Source: Cacajao melanocephalus (Eukaryota > Chordata > Mammalia > Primates > Pitheciidae). Taken from it: a stretch of DNA of 64,000 nt. The translations under genes and the position numbers were made by a program. The stretch is from NCBI GenBank assembly GCA_963573385.1, contig CAUYLG010004892.1:55752-119751 (forward strand), written 5' to 3'. The notes beneath the pieces were generated by a model. That model was not told the DNA's origin, searched no databases, and saw only the letters and a program-made list of their open reading frames with translations. Position 1 is the first letter of the stretch; each line of letters begins with the position of its first letter. This document shows, one piece after another, positions 61,702 to 64,000 of the stretch.

Positions 61702-63053
61702 AATTTTAGGTAGTAAAATCTAAAAACAAAAACCAAAGCCCACTGAGGCCCAGGAAAGGGAAATAACTCTCAGTCAGCAGAGGTGCTTGGGCCGGACCCC
61801 AGTCTTCTGCCCCTGGCTCTGCCCAGAGAGAAGAGGCAGCAGGTGGGGGCCATGGGAAGACCAGAGCCCTGCCCTGAGCCCCAGTCTCTCTTGAGGGCGG
61901 TAGACAGGGGTAGCTGGGTGGATGGGGCTTGGGAGCCCCAGCTCTTACCAGGCCACATGGGGCGTTCTGCAATGTCACGGTGAAGGTGCCCGAGGAGCGG
62001 CTCTTGGCCAGGATGTACTGACATGTGGCAGGGAACGTGTACCGGCGGCCGTCGAAGGTTGTGAAGTGAATGTCACCAGTCACTGAGCACTCAGCTGAGA
62101 GGCAGAGAAAGACCACTGACCCACAGGAGCTGCCCCAGGGGAACTCTGCTCTGCAAGCTCCAAGCATGAGCAGCACACAGCATCCCACCCTCAGGAATCA
62201 AAACAGTGTAAGGAATGAGGCCTGCCCTCTGAGAGCCCTGGGCAGTGGGAGACATAGGCCTGTGCTCAGAGAACTCTCTGCAGAGAGGCATAGCCCTGCC
62301 CTGGGGGTCTCCCTCAGAGGGGAGACCAGGGCCTGCCCTTGAGAACCAGGCTCAGTCCAAGTCCCCCTACCCAACTCAGGAAGGTCCTTAGATATACAGA
62401 ACCCATAGAAAACCCTTCTCCTCATGGAAAACCCTTCCTGGCAGGGGCTGGAGCCATCCCTTAATCAGGCAAAGTGGTTCTGAGGAAACAAAGGGGCGCA
62501 GACTTAGCCAATGGAACTGAGTGACACCCCCACCTGCAGCAGGCCTGGCCCCCAGAGGTTCCCCATCCCAAAACCTAACAGACAGGTAGAAGGGAGTCTA
62601 GTGCAAGGTGGGGGTCAGACATACCTGGGCAGACAGCTGTGCTGCACACCCACTTGCCAGCGGTGCATGTGCTAAAACACAGAGACCAAGGAGGTAAGGG
62701 GTCACCCCTCCAGGCCGGGGCTAGATGCTGGGAAACTGCAGGGCCCATAGCGCGCCTGTTCCCAGCCCTCAGTCATCCATCTCTAAAATGGGTGGTAGAG
62801 ATTCCCCCCATGGATTGGATCTAATGAGATTCCCCTGGGACTCAAAGGTACTGAGTGAGAGCCCCTAGACCCCAGATGGACAGCCCTCGTGGAAAGCCTC
62901 AGCAGCCATGCCCCACACCCCACTTCCCAGCAGCGCACACAGACCAAGCATTGCAGTCTTCCTTCACCACAGAGCCAGGTGGGTACATAGTCCCGTGAAA
63001 CTCACAGGAACACTCAGCTGGTGCCACACAGCCCCCATCCTTGAAGATGAGCC
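13175..63053 (-). CDS. OTOG: OTOG (otogelin), internal part: 27 exons, both ends outside window
   Basis: This is a secreted gel-forming, mucin-like glycoprotein of inner-ear acellular membranes. The 27 exons, called E1 to E27 here in gene order (local numbering), join with no frame break and total 5204 nt. Seen domain order: end of a TIL/VWC-like segment, VWD-C8-TIL, a second TIL, VWD-C8, an inserted AbfB-like module, TIL, a Pro/Ser/Thr-rich exon, a VWC-like segment, and the start of a further VWD. This order, including the inserted module and one giant mucin exon, fits otogelin; by remembered residue numbering the VWDs are the second, third and fourth. MUC2/MUC5 lack the inserted module, and OTOGL lacks so long a mucin exon as far as I recall. 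All introns are GT-AG. The signal peptide, VWD1, the rest of VWD4 and the C-terminal cystine knot are outside. Identity is recognised from memory, not from a search. Confidence 0.95.
13265..14121 (-). other. OTOG intron E26-E27
   Basis: 857 bp. Its main content is the 308-bp polypurine tract at 13451-13758; the rest is plain GC-rich sequence. Confidence 0.85.
13451..13758 (+). repeat. Polypurine GGGAAGGA-type tract
   Basis: About 308 bp of nearly pure purine on the plus strand, built from AAGGGAGG and AAGGGGG units with few interruptions (for example GTGC near 13525). The OTOG transcript carries the C/U complement. Confidence 0.97.
14122..14267 (-). CDS. OTOG: OTOG exon E26: start of VWD4
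   Basis: 146 nt, phase 1 to 0, reading [20 protein letters not shown], then [20 protein letters not shown] and ending CKSANL. The S-F-V-T-F-D-G motif is a VWD start. Length and phases equal those of E3, so the two exons are likely descended from one. The acceptor is CTCCCAG. The donor GTGCCT is weak after +2. Confidence 0.93.
14268..14669 (-). other. OTOG intron E25-E26
   Basis: 402 bp, GC-rich, holding the 30-bp minisatellite at 14488-14604 and no recognised interspersed repeat. Confidence 0.85.
14488..14604 (+). repeat. 30-bp minisatellite, about four copies
   Basis: Units start at about 14488, 14518, 14548 and 14577, each of the form GGGGAGTCTGGGACACACAG plus ATCAGGGGGA. Copies differ at a few bases and the third is about 29 bp. 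Confidence 0.92.
14670..14838 (-). CDS. OTOG: OTOG exon E25: VWC-like segment after the mucin region
   Basis: 169 nt, reading [20 protein letters not shown], then [20 protein letters not shown] and [10 protein letters not shown]. The C...C...G......C......C........CCP.WEC pattern is VWC-like and precedes the last VWD. NQS could be N-glycosylated. The acceptor is CGCCCAG and the donor GTGAGT. Confidence 0.93.
14839..15600 (-). other. OTOG intron E24-E25
   Basis: 762 bp with a CA-rich stretch in the middle (15109-15370) and otherwise unique sequence. Confidence 0.8.
15109..15370 (+). repeat. Degenerate CA-rich stretch
   Basis: Repeated CACACA, ACATGC and ACACGC runs broken by other bases. It gives UG-rich RNA in the OTOG transcript, about 230 nt after the mucin exon's donor. 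Confidence 0.75.
15601..17387 (-). CDS. OTOG: OTOG exon E24: giant Pro/Ser/Thr-rich mucin exon
   Basis: 1787 nt: two bases plus 595 codons with no stop. It opens [20 protein letters not shown] and ends STTCV. In between it is almost all Pro, Ser, Thr and Ala without cysteine, as in mucin domains carrying dense O-glycans. NET, NIT and NVS are possible N-glycan sites. It is not built of exact tandem repeats, unlike MUC2. Long open frames on the opposite strand here are a side effect of GC-rich codons. In human, DFNB18B frameshift alleles fall in this part of the protein, as recalled. The acceptor is TCCACAG and the donor GTGAGT, at phase 0. Confidence 0.97.
17388..17839 (-). other. OTOG intron E23-E24
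   Basis: 452 bp of unique-looking GC-rich sequence. A stretch around 17560-17680 resembles an old MIR (ACTGCACCACCTTCTCACCA, GTGAAATGGGGCAAATAG). Confidence 0.6.
17840..17919 (-). CDS. OTOG: OTOG exon E23: end of TIL3
   Basis: 80 nt, reading [20 protein letters not shown], then CVYLED and one T base. The EGC.P.C.....LD.....C sequence ends a TIL domain and leads straight into the mucin exon, whose first bases complete a Cys codon. The acceptor is GTCCTCAG and the donor GTAAGT. Confidence 0.93.
17920..18562 (-). other. OTOG intron E22-E23
   Basis: 643 bp, almost wholly occupied by a CA-rich stretch. Confidence 0.8.
17987..18540 (+). repeat. Long degenerate CA-rich stretch
   Basis: About 550 bp of broken CACA/ACAT/ACACAC text (for example 18096-18106, 18168-18176, 18270-18281). 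It begins 22 nt downstream of the E22 donor in transcript direction, where it reads UGUG-rich. Confidence 0.8.
18563..18680 (-). CDS. OTOG: OTOG exon E22: TIL domain of the D3 assembly, first part
   Basis: 118 nt, reading [20 protein letters not shown], then [20 protein letters not shown] shared with E23. The C.W.YDAC...CF.TC pattern resumes the cysteine-rich D assembly after the inserted module. The acceptor is TTTTTAG and the donor GTGAGG. A CA-rich stretch starts about 22 nt past the donor. Confidence 0.93.
18681..20705 (-). other. OTOG intron E21-E22
   Basis: 2025 bp. Old MIR/L2-like pieces are visible near 19330-19450 and 19765-19980 (CACCTACTATGTGCCGGGCC, AGATGGAGAAACTGAG). The rest holds nothing I recognise. 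Confidence 0.65.
20706..20984 (-). CDS. OTOG: OTOG exon E21: AbfB-like module, second and third repeats
   Basis: 279 nt, symmetric phase 1 to 1, with no cysteine. Repeat two reads [20 protein letters not shown] and ends [11 protein letters not shown]. Repeat three reads [17 protein letters not shown] and ends RRGTLFRLL. The recurring V-S/A-L-E-S...FL...SFLL spacing is typical of beta-trefoils; family annotation (AbfB, Pfam PF05270) is recalled for otogelins. The acceptor is TTCTGCAG and the donor GTAGGT. Confidence 0.93.
22670..22925 (+). repeat. MIR
   Basis: Follows MIR order: AAGACTCTGGACTCAAACAG, GGGTAAATCACCTAACCTCC, TCTCATCTGTAGATTGGG, ATGAGGATTAAATGAG, and a final GTGCCGGCACATGAGAGGTG. 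Confidence 0.8.
24052..24170 (+). repeat. Short polypurine tract
   Basis: About 119 bp of GGAAGGA/GAGGGAG units, purine on the plus strand like the tract at 13451. Confidence 0.9.
24448..24615 (-). CDS. OTOG: OTOG exon E20: AbfB-like module, first repeat
   Basis: 168 nt, symmetric phase 1 to 1, reading [20 protein letters not shown], then [20 protein letters not shown] and [14 protein letters not shown]. It has no cysteine, unlike almost all other exons. It looks like the first of three beta-trefoil-type repeats (the other two are in E21), with the pattern L-S...AL..............SFLL. The acceptor is CTCCAG and the donor GTAAGG. The module is a carbohydrate-binding fold in fungal arabinofuranosidases; its role in otogelin is unknown to me. 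Confidence 0.88.
24616..27131 (-). other. OTOG intron E19-E20
   Basis: 2516 bp. An L2-like segment lies near 25250-25640 (CAGCTCAAATGTCACCTCCT, GAAGCTCTCCCTG). A T-run is at 26849-26861. The remainder has no recognised repeat. Confidence 0.6.
27132..27158 (-). CDS. OTOG: OTOG exon E19: 27-nt microexon
   Basis: Only nine codons long. With one base from each neighbour it reads PYDCDFFNK plus the first base of Val. The acceptor TTTCAG and donor GTAAGT are both strong. It is symmetric, phase 1 to 1, so skipping would remove nine residues without a frameshift. It leads into the inserted AbfB-like module. The sequence matches human otogelin as remembered. Confidence 0.85.
28780..29005 (-). repeat. 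MIR, reverse
   Basis: Reads GTGCCAAGTGCTGTACACGC, then TTACAGATGAAGAGACTCAG and GGGTTCGAACTCAGTCAG on the plus strand, which is the complement of MIR. Confidence 0.75.
29361..29760. repeat. Two MIRs in opposite directions, back to back
   Basis: 29361-29520 reads as reverse MIR (CAGATGAGAACGGAACCCCA, GTTTGAGGTCACACAGC). 29525-29760 reads as forward MIR (GTGGCTAAGAGCACGGGTTT, CTTCAACTGTAAAATAGG, GTATTCAGTAAATGC). They abut only 50 bp from E18. Confidence 0.7.
29814..29970 (-). CDS. OTOG: OTOG exon E18: C8 of the D3 assembly, second half
   Basis: 157 nt, reading [20 protein letters not shown], then [20 protein letters not shown] and DWRTPRLC, leaving one C base. The YAxxCCxxG and W-R motifs finish a C8 domain. 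In ordinary D assemblies a TIL would follow directly; here the E19-E21 insert comes first. The acceptor is CTCCAG and the donor GTGAGT. Confidence 0.94.
29971..30670 (-). other. OTOG intron E17-E18
   Basis: 700 bp of GC-rich, unique-looking sequence. I see nothing in it beyond the splice sites. Confidence 0.6.
30671..30787 (-). CDS. OTOG: OTOG exon E17: C8 of the D3 assembly, first half
   Basis: 117 nt, phase 0 to 0, reading [20 protein letters not shown], then [19 protein letters not shown]...F....C..L....F..C...V is the first half of a C8 domain. The acceptor is TCCCTTAG and the donor GTGAGT. Confidence 0.93.
30788..32585 (-). other. OTOG intron E16-E17
   Basis: 1798 bp. A MIR-like piece is near 31925-32040 and an L2-like piece near 32170-32310 (CACCTCCTTCAGGAAGCCTT). 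The stretch 30820-31420 resembles an old DNA-element or LTR text that I cannot name. Confidence 0.55.
32586..32705 (-). CDS. OTOG: OTOG exon E16: VWD3 core and close
   Basis: 120 nt, phase 0 to 0, reading [20 protein letters not shown] then [21 protein letters not shown] and FGSSW are the VWD core and closing motifs. As in VWD2 there is one Cys rather than the CGLC pair. The acceptor is CTTTCAG and the donor GTAAAG. Confidence 0.94.
32706..33017 (-). other. OTOG intron E15-E16
   Basis: 312 bp. It contains a short tandem duplication, AGGAGAAGAGGCCCAG twice, at 32850-32884, and no interspersed repeat. Confidence 0.7.
33018..33164 (-). CDS. OTOG: OTOG exon E15: VWD3, third part
   Basis: 147 nt, phase 0 to 0, reading [20 protein letters not shown], then [20 protein letters not shown] and ending AGPQWQ. 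In VWD domains this stretch leads to the central Cys motif in the next exon. The acceptor is CCTCTAG and the donor GTACTC. Confidence 0.92.
33449..33583 (-). CDS. OTOG: OTOG exon E14: VWD3, second part
   Basis: 135 nt, phase 0 to 0, reading [20 protein letters not shown], then [20 protein letters not shown]. The beta-rich sequence and central Cys match the second segment of VWD domains. The acceptor is TTCTCAG and the donor GTAAGG. Confidence 0.93.
33830..34400 (+). mobile_element. Old LINE-1 3' fragment
   Basis: Old-type L1 tail text: GGAGGGCAATTTGCTGGCAT, CCTAAATGTCCATCAATGGG, CAGCTGTTCAAAAG. Heavily diverged. Confidence 0.65.
34207..34229 (+). repeat. (GT)n microsatellite
   Basis: An uninterrupted run of about 11 GT units within the old L1 fragment. 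Confidence 0.95.
35183..35321 (-). CDS. OTOG: OTOG exon E13: start of VWD3
   Basis: 139 nt, reading [20 protein letters not shown], then [16 protein letters not shown] and [10 protein letters not shown]-x-x-x-G-D-x-H-Y-x-T-F-D-G is a VWD start. Unlike E3 and E26, the preceding cysteine segment and the VWD start share one exon. The acceptor is GTTTCAG and the donor GTGAGT, at phase 0. Confidence 0.94.
35590..36650 (+). repeat. Long ancient mammal-wide repeat (L2-like)
   Basis: Starts CACTTATTCATTCACTCAAC, then GTGCCTACCATATCCCAGGC, and continues through TCCAAAGGCCCTGGGAATCA to GTTTGAGACATCCATTAGAC and GTAGGCAGTTGGATGTGTGA. I know this long text as a recurring mammalian repeat but am unsure of its exact family name. 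Confidence 0.6.
39425..39990 (+). repeat. CA/TA-rich stretch with (TA)n core
   Basis: Broken ACACA and ATACAT text with a (TA)n run at 39734-39757. In the OTOG transcript it lies 100 nt after the E12 donor and reads UGUGUA-rich. Confidence 0.85.
40091..40198 (-). CDS. OTOG: OTOG exon E12: end of TIL2, VWC-like link
   Basis: 108 nt, reading [20 protein letters not shown], then [16 protein letters not shown] shared with E13. The motif H-G-x-x-C-(6)-C-P-C-x-W-x-G matches the tail of mucin/VWF TIL modules. The acceptor is CCCTACAG and the donor GTAAGT. A CA/TA-rich stretch begins about 100 nt downstream of the donor. Confidence 0.92.
41155..41450 (+). mobile_element. Alu
   Basis: Starts GGCCAGGTCGATGGCTCGCG and ends in AAATAAATA. 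Antisense to OTOG. Confidence 0.94.
41451..43556 (+). mobile_element. LINE-1 ORF2 fragment, split by an Alu
   Basis: Old L1 ORF2 text (TTCTTTGAAAAGACCAATAA; GAACAGATTCCTTAAAAGGC) with stops throughout. The reverse transcriptase motif reads FTDD near 42730-42745. Interrupted by the Alu at 42156-42459. Confidence 0.8.
42156..42459 (+). mobile_element. Alu with clear target-site duplication
   Basis: Full Alu from GGCTGGGTGCAGTGGCTCAC to a long A tail. Flanks AAATCTATTGACA (42143-42155) and AAATCAATTGACA (42456-42468) are a near-perfect 13-bp target duplication. Confidence 0.95.
43557..43625 (+). mobile_element. Truncated Alu fragment
   Basis: Only the first part of the left arm (GGCCAGCTGCAGTGGCTCCC) with an internal deletion before TTGAGACCAGCCTGGGA. 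Confidence 0.85.
45349..45502 (-). CDS. OTOG: OTOG exon E11: second TIL domain
   Basis: 154 nt, reading [20 protein letters not shown], then [12 protein letters not shown] and [12 protein letters not shown]. It is a TIL-type domain with NCS and NLS sites that could be N-glycosylated. The donor is CAGGG|GTAGGT; counting the run of four G bases is what sets the outgoing phase. The acceptor is TTCCAG. Confidence 0.92.
45503..46954 (-). other. OTOG intron E10-E11
   Basis: 1452 bp. MIR/L2-like remnants are near 45745-45860, 46255-46365 and 46400-46620; otherwise unique. Confidence 0.6.
46955..46998 (-). CDS. OTOG: OTOG exon E10: 44-nt cysteine exon
   Basis: Reads [15 protein letters not shown] and leaves one G. 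The acceptor is TCTGTAG and the donor GTAAGG. Pairs like CHC...SC end the VWC-like stretch begun in E9. It is too short to stand alone; frame continuity on both sides supports it. Confidence 0.9.
47237..47311 (-). CDS. OTOG: OTOG exon E9: VWC-like link after the D2 TIL
   Basis: 75 nt, reading [20 protein letters not shown] then SLGHC. C-x-C-x-(F/Y)-x-G-x-x-Y-P-P-G-D is the usual continuation after TIL in D assemblies. The acceptor is TTTTATAG and the donor GTGAGC. Confidence 0.92.
47312..48933 (-). other. OTOG intron E8-E9
   Basis: 1622 bp. MIR-like text is near 47745-47855 and 48190-48270, and an L2-like piece near 48340-48650. The rest is unique. Confidence 0.6.
48934..49126 (-). CDS. OTOG: OTOG exon E8: TIL domain of the D2 assembly
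   Basis: 193 nt, reading [20 protein letters not shown], then [26 protein letters not shown] and DLCVPR. This is a trypsin-inhibitor-like cysteine-rich domain, following C8 as in all D assemblies. The acceptor is CACTGCAG and the donor GTGAGT. Confidence 0.94.
49127..50509 (-). other. OTOG intron E7-E8
   Basis: 1383 bp. Contains a reverse MIR near 49190-49330, a reverse L1 scrap near 49370-49470, an Alu scrap at 49542-49624, a MIR near 49900-50000 and an L2 3' end near 50015-50100. Confidence 0.65.
49542..49624 (+). mobile_element. Truncated Alu fragment
   Basis: Left-arm piece only, from GAGTGGCTCATGCCTGTAAT to GAGACCGAGACCAGCCAG. Confidence 0.85.
50510..50722 (-). CDS. OTOG: OTOG exon E7: C8 domain of the D2 assembly
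   Basis: 213 nt with many cysteines: ACSVLTG, then [40 protein letters not shown], and DFRARLPAC. The order C...F..C....C..C.C....YA..C matches Pfam C8, which packs against the VWD domain. The acceptor is CCCCAG and the donor GTGAGT. The exon is GC-rich compared with its intron. Confidence 0.94.
50723..51600 (-). other. OTOG intron E6-E7
   Basis: 878 bp. An L2-type stretch at 50930-51370 (GAAGGCCTCAGCAAGGGGGT, GCATTCCAGGAGAGGCAAC) and a GT/GC alternating run at 50818-50836. Confidence 0.6.
51601..51725 (-). CDS. OTOG: OTOG exon E6: end of VWD2, start of C8
   Basis: 125 nt, reading [20 protein letters not shown], then [27 protein letters not shown] is the standard close of a VWD domain, and the following cysteines open the C8 region. 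The acceptor is GCTGCAG and the donor GTGAGT. The CA-rich stretch at 51780-52035 lies just upstream of its acceptor. Confidence 0.93.
51726..53360 (-). other. OTOG intron E5-E6
   Basis: 1635 bp. A CA-rich stretch lies at 51780-52035. The piece at 53045-53210 resembles a MER5-like or other old repeat (GCATTTCTCAAGGTATGGTC). The rest is unique. Confidence 0.6.
51780..52035 (+). repeat. CA-rich stretch
   Basis: Broken ACACA/ATACAC text with a pure (CA)n run at about 52010-52030, upstream of the E6 acceptor in transcript direction. Confidence 0.85.
53361..53538 (-). CDS. OTOG: OTOG exon E5: VWD2 core with GLCG motif
   Basis: 178 nt, starting [20 protein letters not shown] and ending [20 protein letters not shown]-x-F-N-G-N-x-x-D-D-F is the VWD hallmark, with likely calcium-binding Asn/Asp residues. 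The mucin CxxC pair is reduced to one Cys here (VGLCG, not CGLCG). The donor is GTATGT; a second GT four bases on was rejected because it breaks the frame into E6. Confidence 0.93.
53539..54428 (-). other. OTOG intron E4-E5
   Basis: 890 bp. Becomes AT-rich after about 53740, with no repeat I can name. Confidence 0.55.
54429..54561 (-). CDS. OTOG: OTOG exon E4: VWD2, second part
   Basis: 133 nt. It reads [20 protein letters not shown], continues with beta-strand-rich sequence ([16 protein letters not shown]) and leaves one G base. The acceptor is TCTCCAG and the donor GTACGG. It follows the longest complete intron in the window (7387 bp). Confidence 0.92.
55750..55898 (+). mobile_element. Alu monomer (FLAM-like)
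   Basis: A single left arm, from GGCTGAGCACAGTGGCTCAT to an A-rich tail, with no right arm. Confidence 0.85.
56940..57280 (+). mobile_element. Tigger-like DNA transposon fossil
   Basis: Contains CCCATATCCAGGGGTGCTGC, CAACCAACCATGGATTGAAA, GTATACAGGAGGATGTGCGT and ATTTTGGTATCTGTGGAGAG, the recurring text of short Tigger/pogo-group elements. No transposase frame is left. Confidence 0.75.
57508..57552 (+). repeat. (CA)n and (CCA)n microsatellites
   Basis: ACACACACACACAC, then CCACCACCACC and a short ACACACA run. Confidence 0.85.
59291..59318. repeat. Perfect 12-bp inverted repeat, 4-base loop
   Basis: Arms AGAGAGAAGGTT (59291-59302) and AACCTTCTCTCT (59307-59318) around GCAG. It can form a hairpin in DNA or in the transcript. 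No T-run follows on either strand, so it is not a terminator. Confidence 0.9.
59336..59370 (+). repeat. 35-bp direct repeat, copy 1 (copy 2 at 61800-61834)
   Basis: CAGTCTTCTGCCCCTGACTC and onward to AGAGAGAAGA. It matches 61800-61834 at 34 of 35 bases. The Alu at 59372 begins just after it. Confidence 0.9.
59372..59718 (+). mobile_element. Alu with internal insertion
   Basis: Left arm from GGCCTGGTGTGGTGGCTCAC, a long A-rich middle, then about 75 bases of non-Alu text with repeated CCAGATTACA (59550-59625), then the right-arm end GAGATTGTGCCACTTTACTC. Confidence 0.85.
60964..61277 (+). mobile_element. Alu with (AAAC)n tail
   Basis: Full dimeric Alu from GGCTGGGTGTGGTGGCTCAC to an (AAAC)n tail. 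ATAGCA flanks both sides as a short target duplication. Confidence 0.95.
61510..61705 (+). repeat. TA/TATT-rich stretch ending in (TG)n
   Basis: About 160 bp of TATATTTATA-type text followed by (TG)n at 61669-61692 and TATATATA. It includes two near copies of a TATAGATTTARATTTTACTA unit (61536-61555 and 61598-61617). Confidence 0.92.
61800..61834 (+). repeat. 35-bp direct repeat, copy 2
   Basis: One mismatch to 59336-59370 (G for A). It lies about 115 nt downstream of the E3 donor in transcript direction. Confidence 0.9.
61949..62094 (-). CDS. OTOG: OTOG exon E3: start of VWD2
   Basis: 146 nt, reading [20 protein letters not shown] then [12 protein letters not shown] and ending NAPCGL. The G-D-x-H-F-x-T-F-D-G signature is the start of a von Willebrand type D domain. 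The exon enters at phase 1 and leaves at phase 0, exactly like the 146-nt VWD4 exon at 14122. The acceptor is CTCAG and the donor GTAAGA. Confidence 0.93.
62095..62624 (-). other. OTOG intron E2-E3
   Basis: 530 bp, GC-rich. It has repeated phrases such as CCTGCCCTCTGAGAGCCCTG and GCCCTGCCCTGGGGGTCTCC but no repeat I can name. Confidence 0.6.
62625..62671 (-). CDS. OTOG: OTOG exon E2: short VWC-like exon
   Basis: A 47-nt exon reading [16 protein letters not shown]. The acceptor is TTTTAG and the donor GTATGT. It completes the Cys-x-Cys pair begun in E1 and hands over one G base, giving the Ala before the ECSVTGD start of the VWD domain in E3. It is too short to be found as an open frame; junction logic and the cysteine pattern support it. 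Confidence 0.87.
62945..63053 (-). CDS. OTOG: OTOG exon E1: end of the D1 TIL segment, VWC-like start
   Basis: Enters with two bases completing a Gly codon and reads [20 protein letters not shown], then a YPPGS motif and EDCNA, ending in TG of a Cys codon (109 nt). The acceptor is ATTCTAG. The donor GTCTGT is weak, with C at +3, but only this cut joins E2 in frame to give the CTC motif. The cysteine spacing is that of a TIL domain running into a VWC-like segment, disulfide-rich and extracellular. Confidence 0.88.
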
Positions 63054-64000
63054 CTAGAATGACAGCAAAGGGCAAATTAACTCACCTCTGCCCCTGTTCA
63101 CAAACCATATGTGGCTCCTGGGCCTGTGATAAAGATCCCCTTATCTAACTTCTTTCATCTCTGAACTCGCTTCCAAACTTTCTCCTCTCTAAATCCTTGG
63201 CTCAAGGCACAAGTGAACACCCTCTGGTGAAAGAATCCCATCTCTAGACCTTTGCTCAGAGAACTGCCCACAACCTGCACATGAGCTTCTCCTCACCACC
63301 TCTCAAAAGCCTGTCACTGCATCTAAACCAGCTTAGGCACCAGGTACCACCTCCTCCAGGAATGACTTCCCTGACAACCTCTCCCCATTCTGAATTCCTA
63401 TATTTTTTTTCATCTGAACCCCTGAGCTGGTCTTCACCTCATCATACCTTAGACTGATCATATGAGTGTCATATCCCTGAAACCAGATTCTGACTCCCAA
63501 AGTCAGTGCCTGCATCTTTATGTTTTTTATCTCAGCCATCCTCCCAGCCAAATGAGTTGCTCACCATAGAGGTGCTGCAAATTTATACACTGAAAAACAG
63601 GATGAAGTCCCCACACATGGATGCATGCTTAAACAAATATATGTATACCTGTAAGTGAATGACCTATTTTCATCATACACACCTTAAGAAGTGCGGTCCT
63701 GATTAATTTAAATACCCCTATGAAATCAAATGTCCTGAAGAATCTCTCAAGAGGCTGCCATTCTGTCCCCACCCTCACTTCCCTTAAACCATTTTTATTC
63801 ATTTATTCATTTGTTTGCTCCTTCCTTCCTTCCTTCCTTCCTTTCTTCCTTCCTCCCTCACTCCCTCCCTCCTTCCCTCCCTCTTCCTTTCTCCCTTTTT
63901 CCCTTTCTCCCTTTTTCCCTTCCTTCCTCCCTCCCTTCCTTCTTCCCTCCTTCCCTCCCTTCCTCCCTCCCTCGTCCTTCCCTCCCTTCCTCCCTCCCTC
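63054..64000 (-). other. OTOG intron upstream of E1 (incomplete)
   Basis: At least 947 bp with no exon visible. An L2-like piece is near 63170-63560 (CACCAGGTACCACCTCCTCC, AATGACTTCCCTGACAACC). The end is the CT-rich tract. Confidence 0.7.
63818..64000 (+). repeat. Polypyrimidine TTCC/CTCCC tract at window end
   Basis: Starts as (TTCC)n and becomes CCTCCCTT/CCCTTTCT text, still running at 64000, so its true length is unknown. It is purine-rich in the OTOG transcript. Confidence 0.95.

Larger units (their letters stand above)
54562..61948 (-). other. OTOG intron E3-E4, longest complete intron
   Basis: 7387 bp. Holds MIR/L2 remnants (54930-55330, 55400-55560, 56230-56340, 58480-58660, 58690-59000, 60270-60590), three Alus, a Tigger-like DNA fossil, a perfect hairpin, a 35-bp duplication and a TA/TG-rich stretch. 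No coding exon fits inside; E3 and E4 join directly. Confidence 0.75.

Noticed and set aside
13175..63053. Gel-forming mucin (MUC2, MUC5AC/B, MUC6), VWF, SSPO or OTOGL instead of OTOG
   Set aside because: The inserted AbfB-like module excludes mucins and VWF. The single 595-codon Pro/Ser/Thr exon before a further VWD fits OTOG and not OTOGL as I recall it.

Overview
The window is primate nuclear DNA. It carries Alu elements, primate-type LINE-1 tails, MIR/L2 fossils and a large split gene with GT-AG introns. The only gene I can support is OTOG (otogelin), on the minus strand. Both ends of the gene lie outside the window: earlier exons are beyond position 64000 and later ones are below position 1. 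I could join 27 exons by hand, from 63053 down to 13175. Every junction keeps the reading frame and no exon has an in-frame stop. Together they give 5204 coding nt, about 1735 codons, and look like an intact gene rather than a pseudogene. Compared with human otogelin as I remember it, the protein has scattered substitutions and a clearly different mucin exon. The source may therefore be a non-human primate such as an Old World monkey, but this rests on memory only.

Layout, in gene order from high to low coordinates. 63.1-61.9 kb: end of the first D assembly and start of VWD2. 54.6-50.5 kb: rest of VWD2 and its C8 domain. 49.1-40.1 kb: two TIL-type cysteine-rich segments. 35.3-29.8 kb: VWD3 and its C8. 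27.2-20.7 kb: three exons encoding an AbfB-like (beta-trefoil) module inserted between C8 and TIL. 18.7-17.8 kb: TIL3. 17.4-15.6 kb: one 1787-bp exon encoding the Pro/Ser/Thr-rich mucin segment. 14.8-13.2 kb: a VWC-like segment and the start of VWD4. 13.17-0 kb: the start of a very long, AT-rich, LINE-1-filled intron.

Otogelin is a secreted, mucin-like glycoprotein of the acellular membranes of the inner ear (tectorial membrane, otoconial membranes, cupulae). Recessive loss causes deafness DFNB18B in humans. All exons here are parts of that one protein, so there is no operon-like context. Intron features that may matter for splicing are a 308-bp polypurine tract and a 30-bp minisatellite near the VWD4 exons, UG-rich clusters close to four exons, and Alus almost all antisense to the gene. 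I found no RNA gene, promoter, CpG island, second protein-coding gene, CRISPR array or novel multi-gene system.
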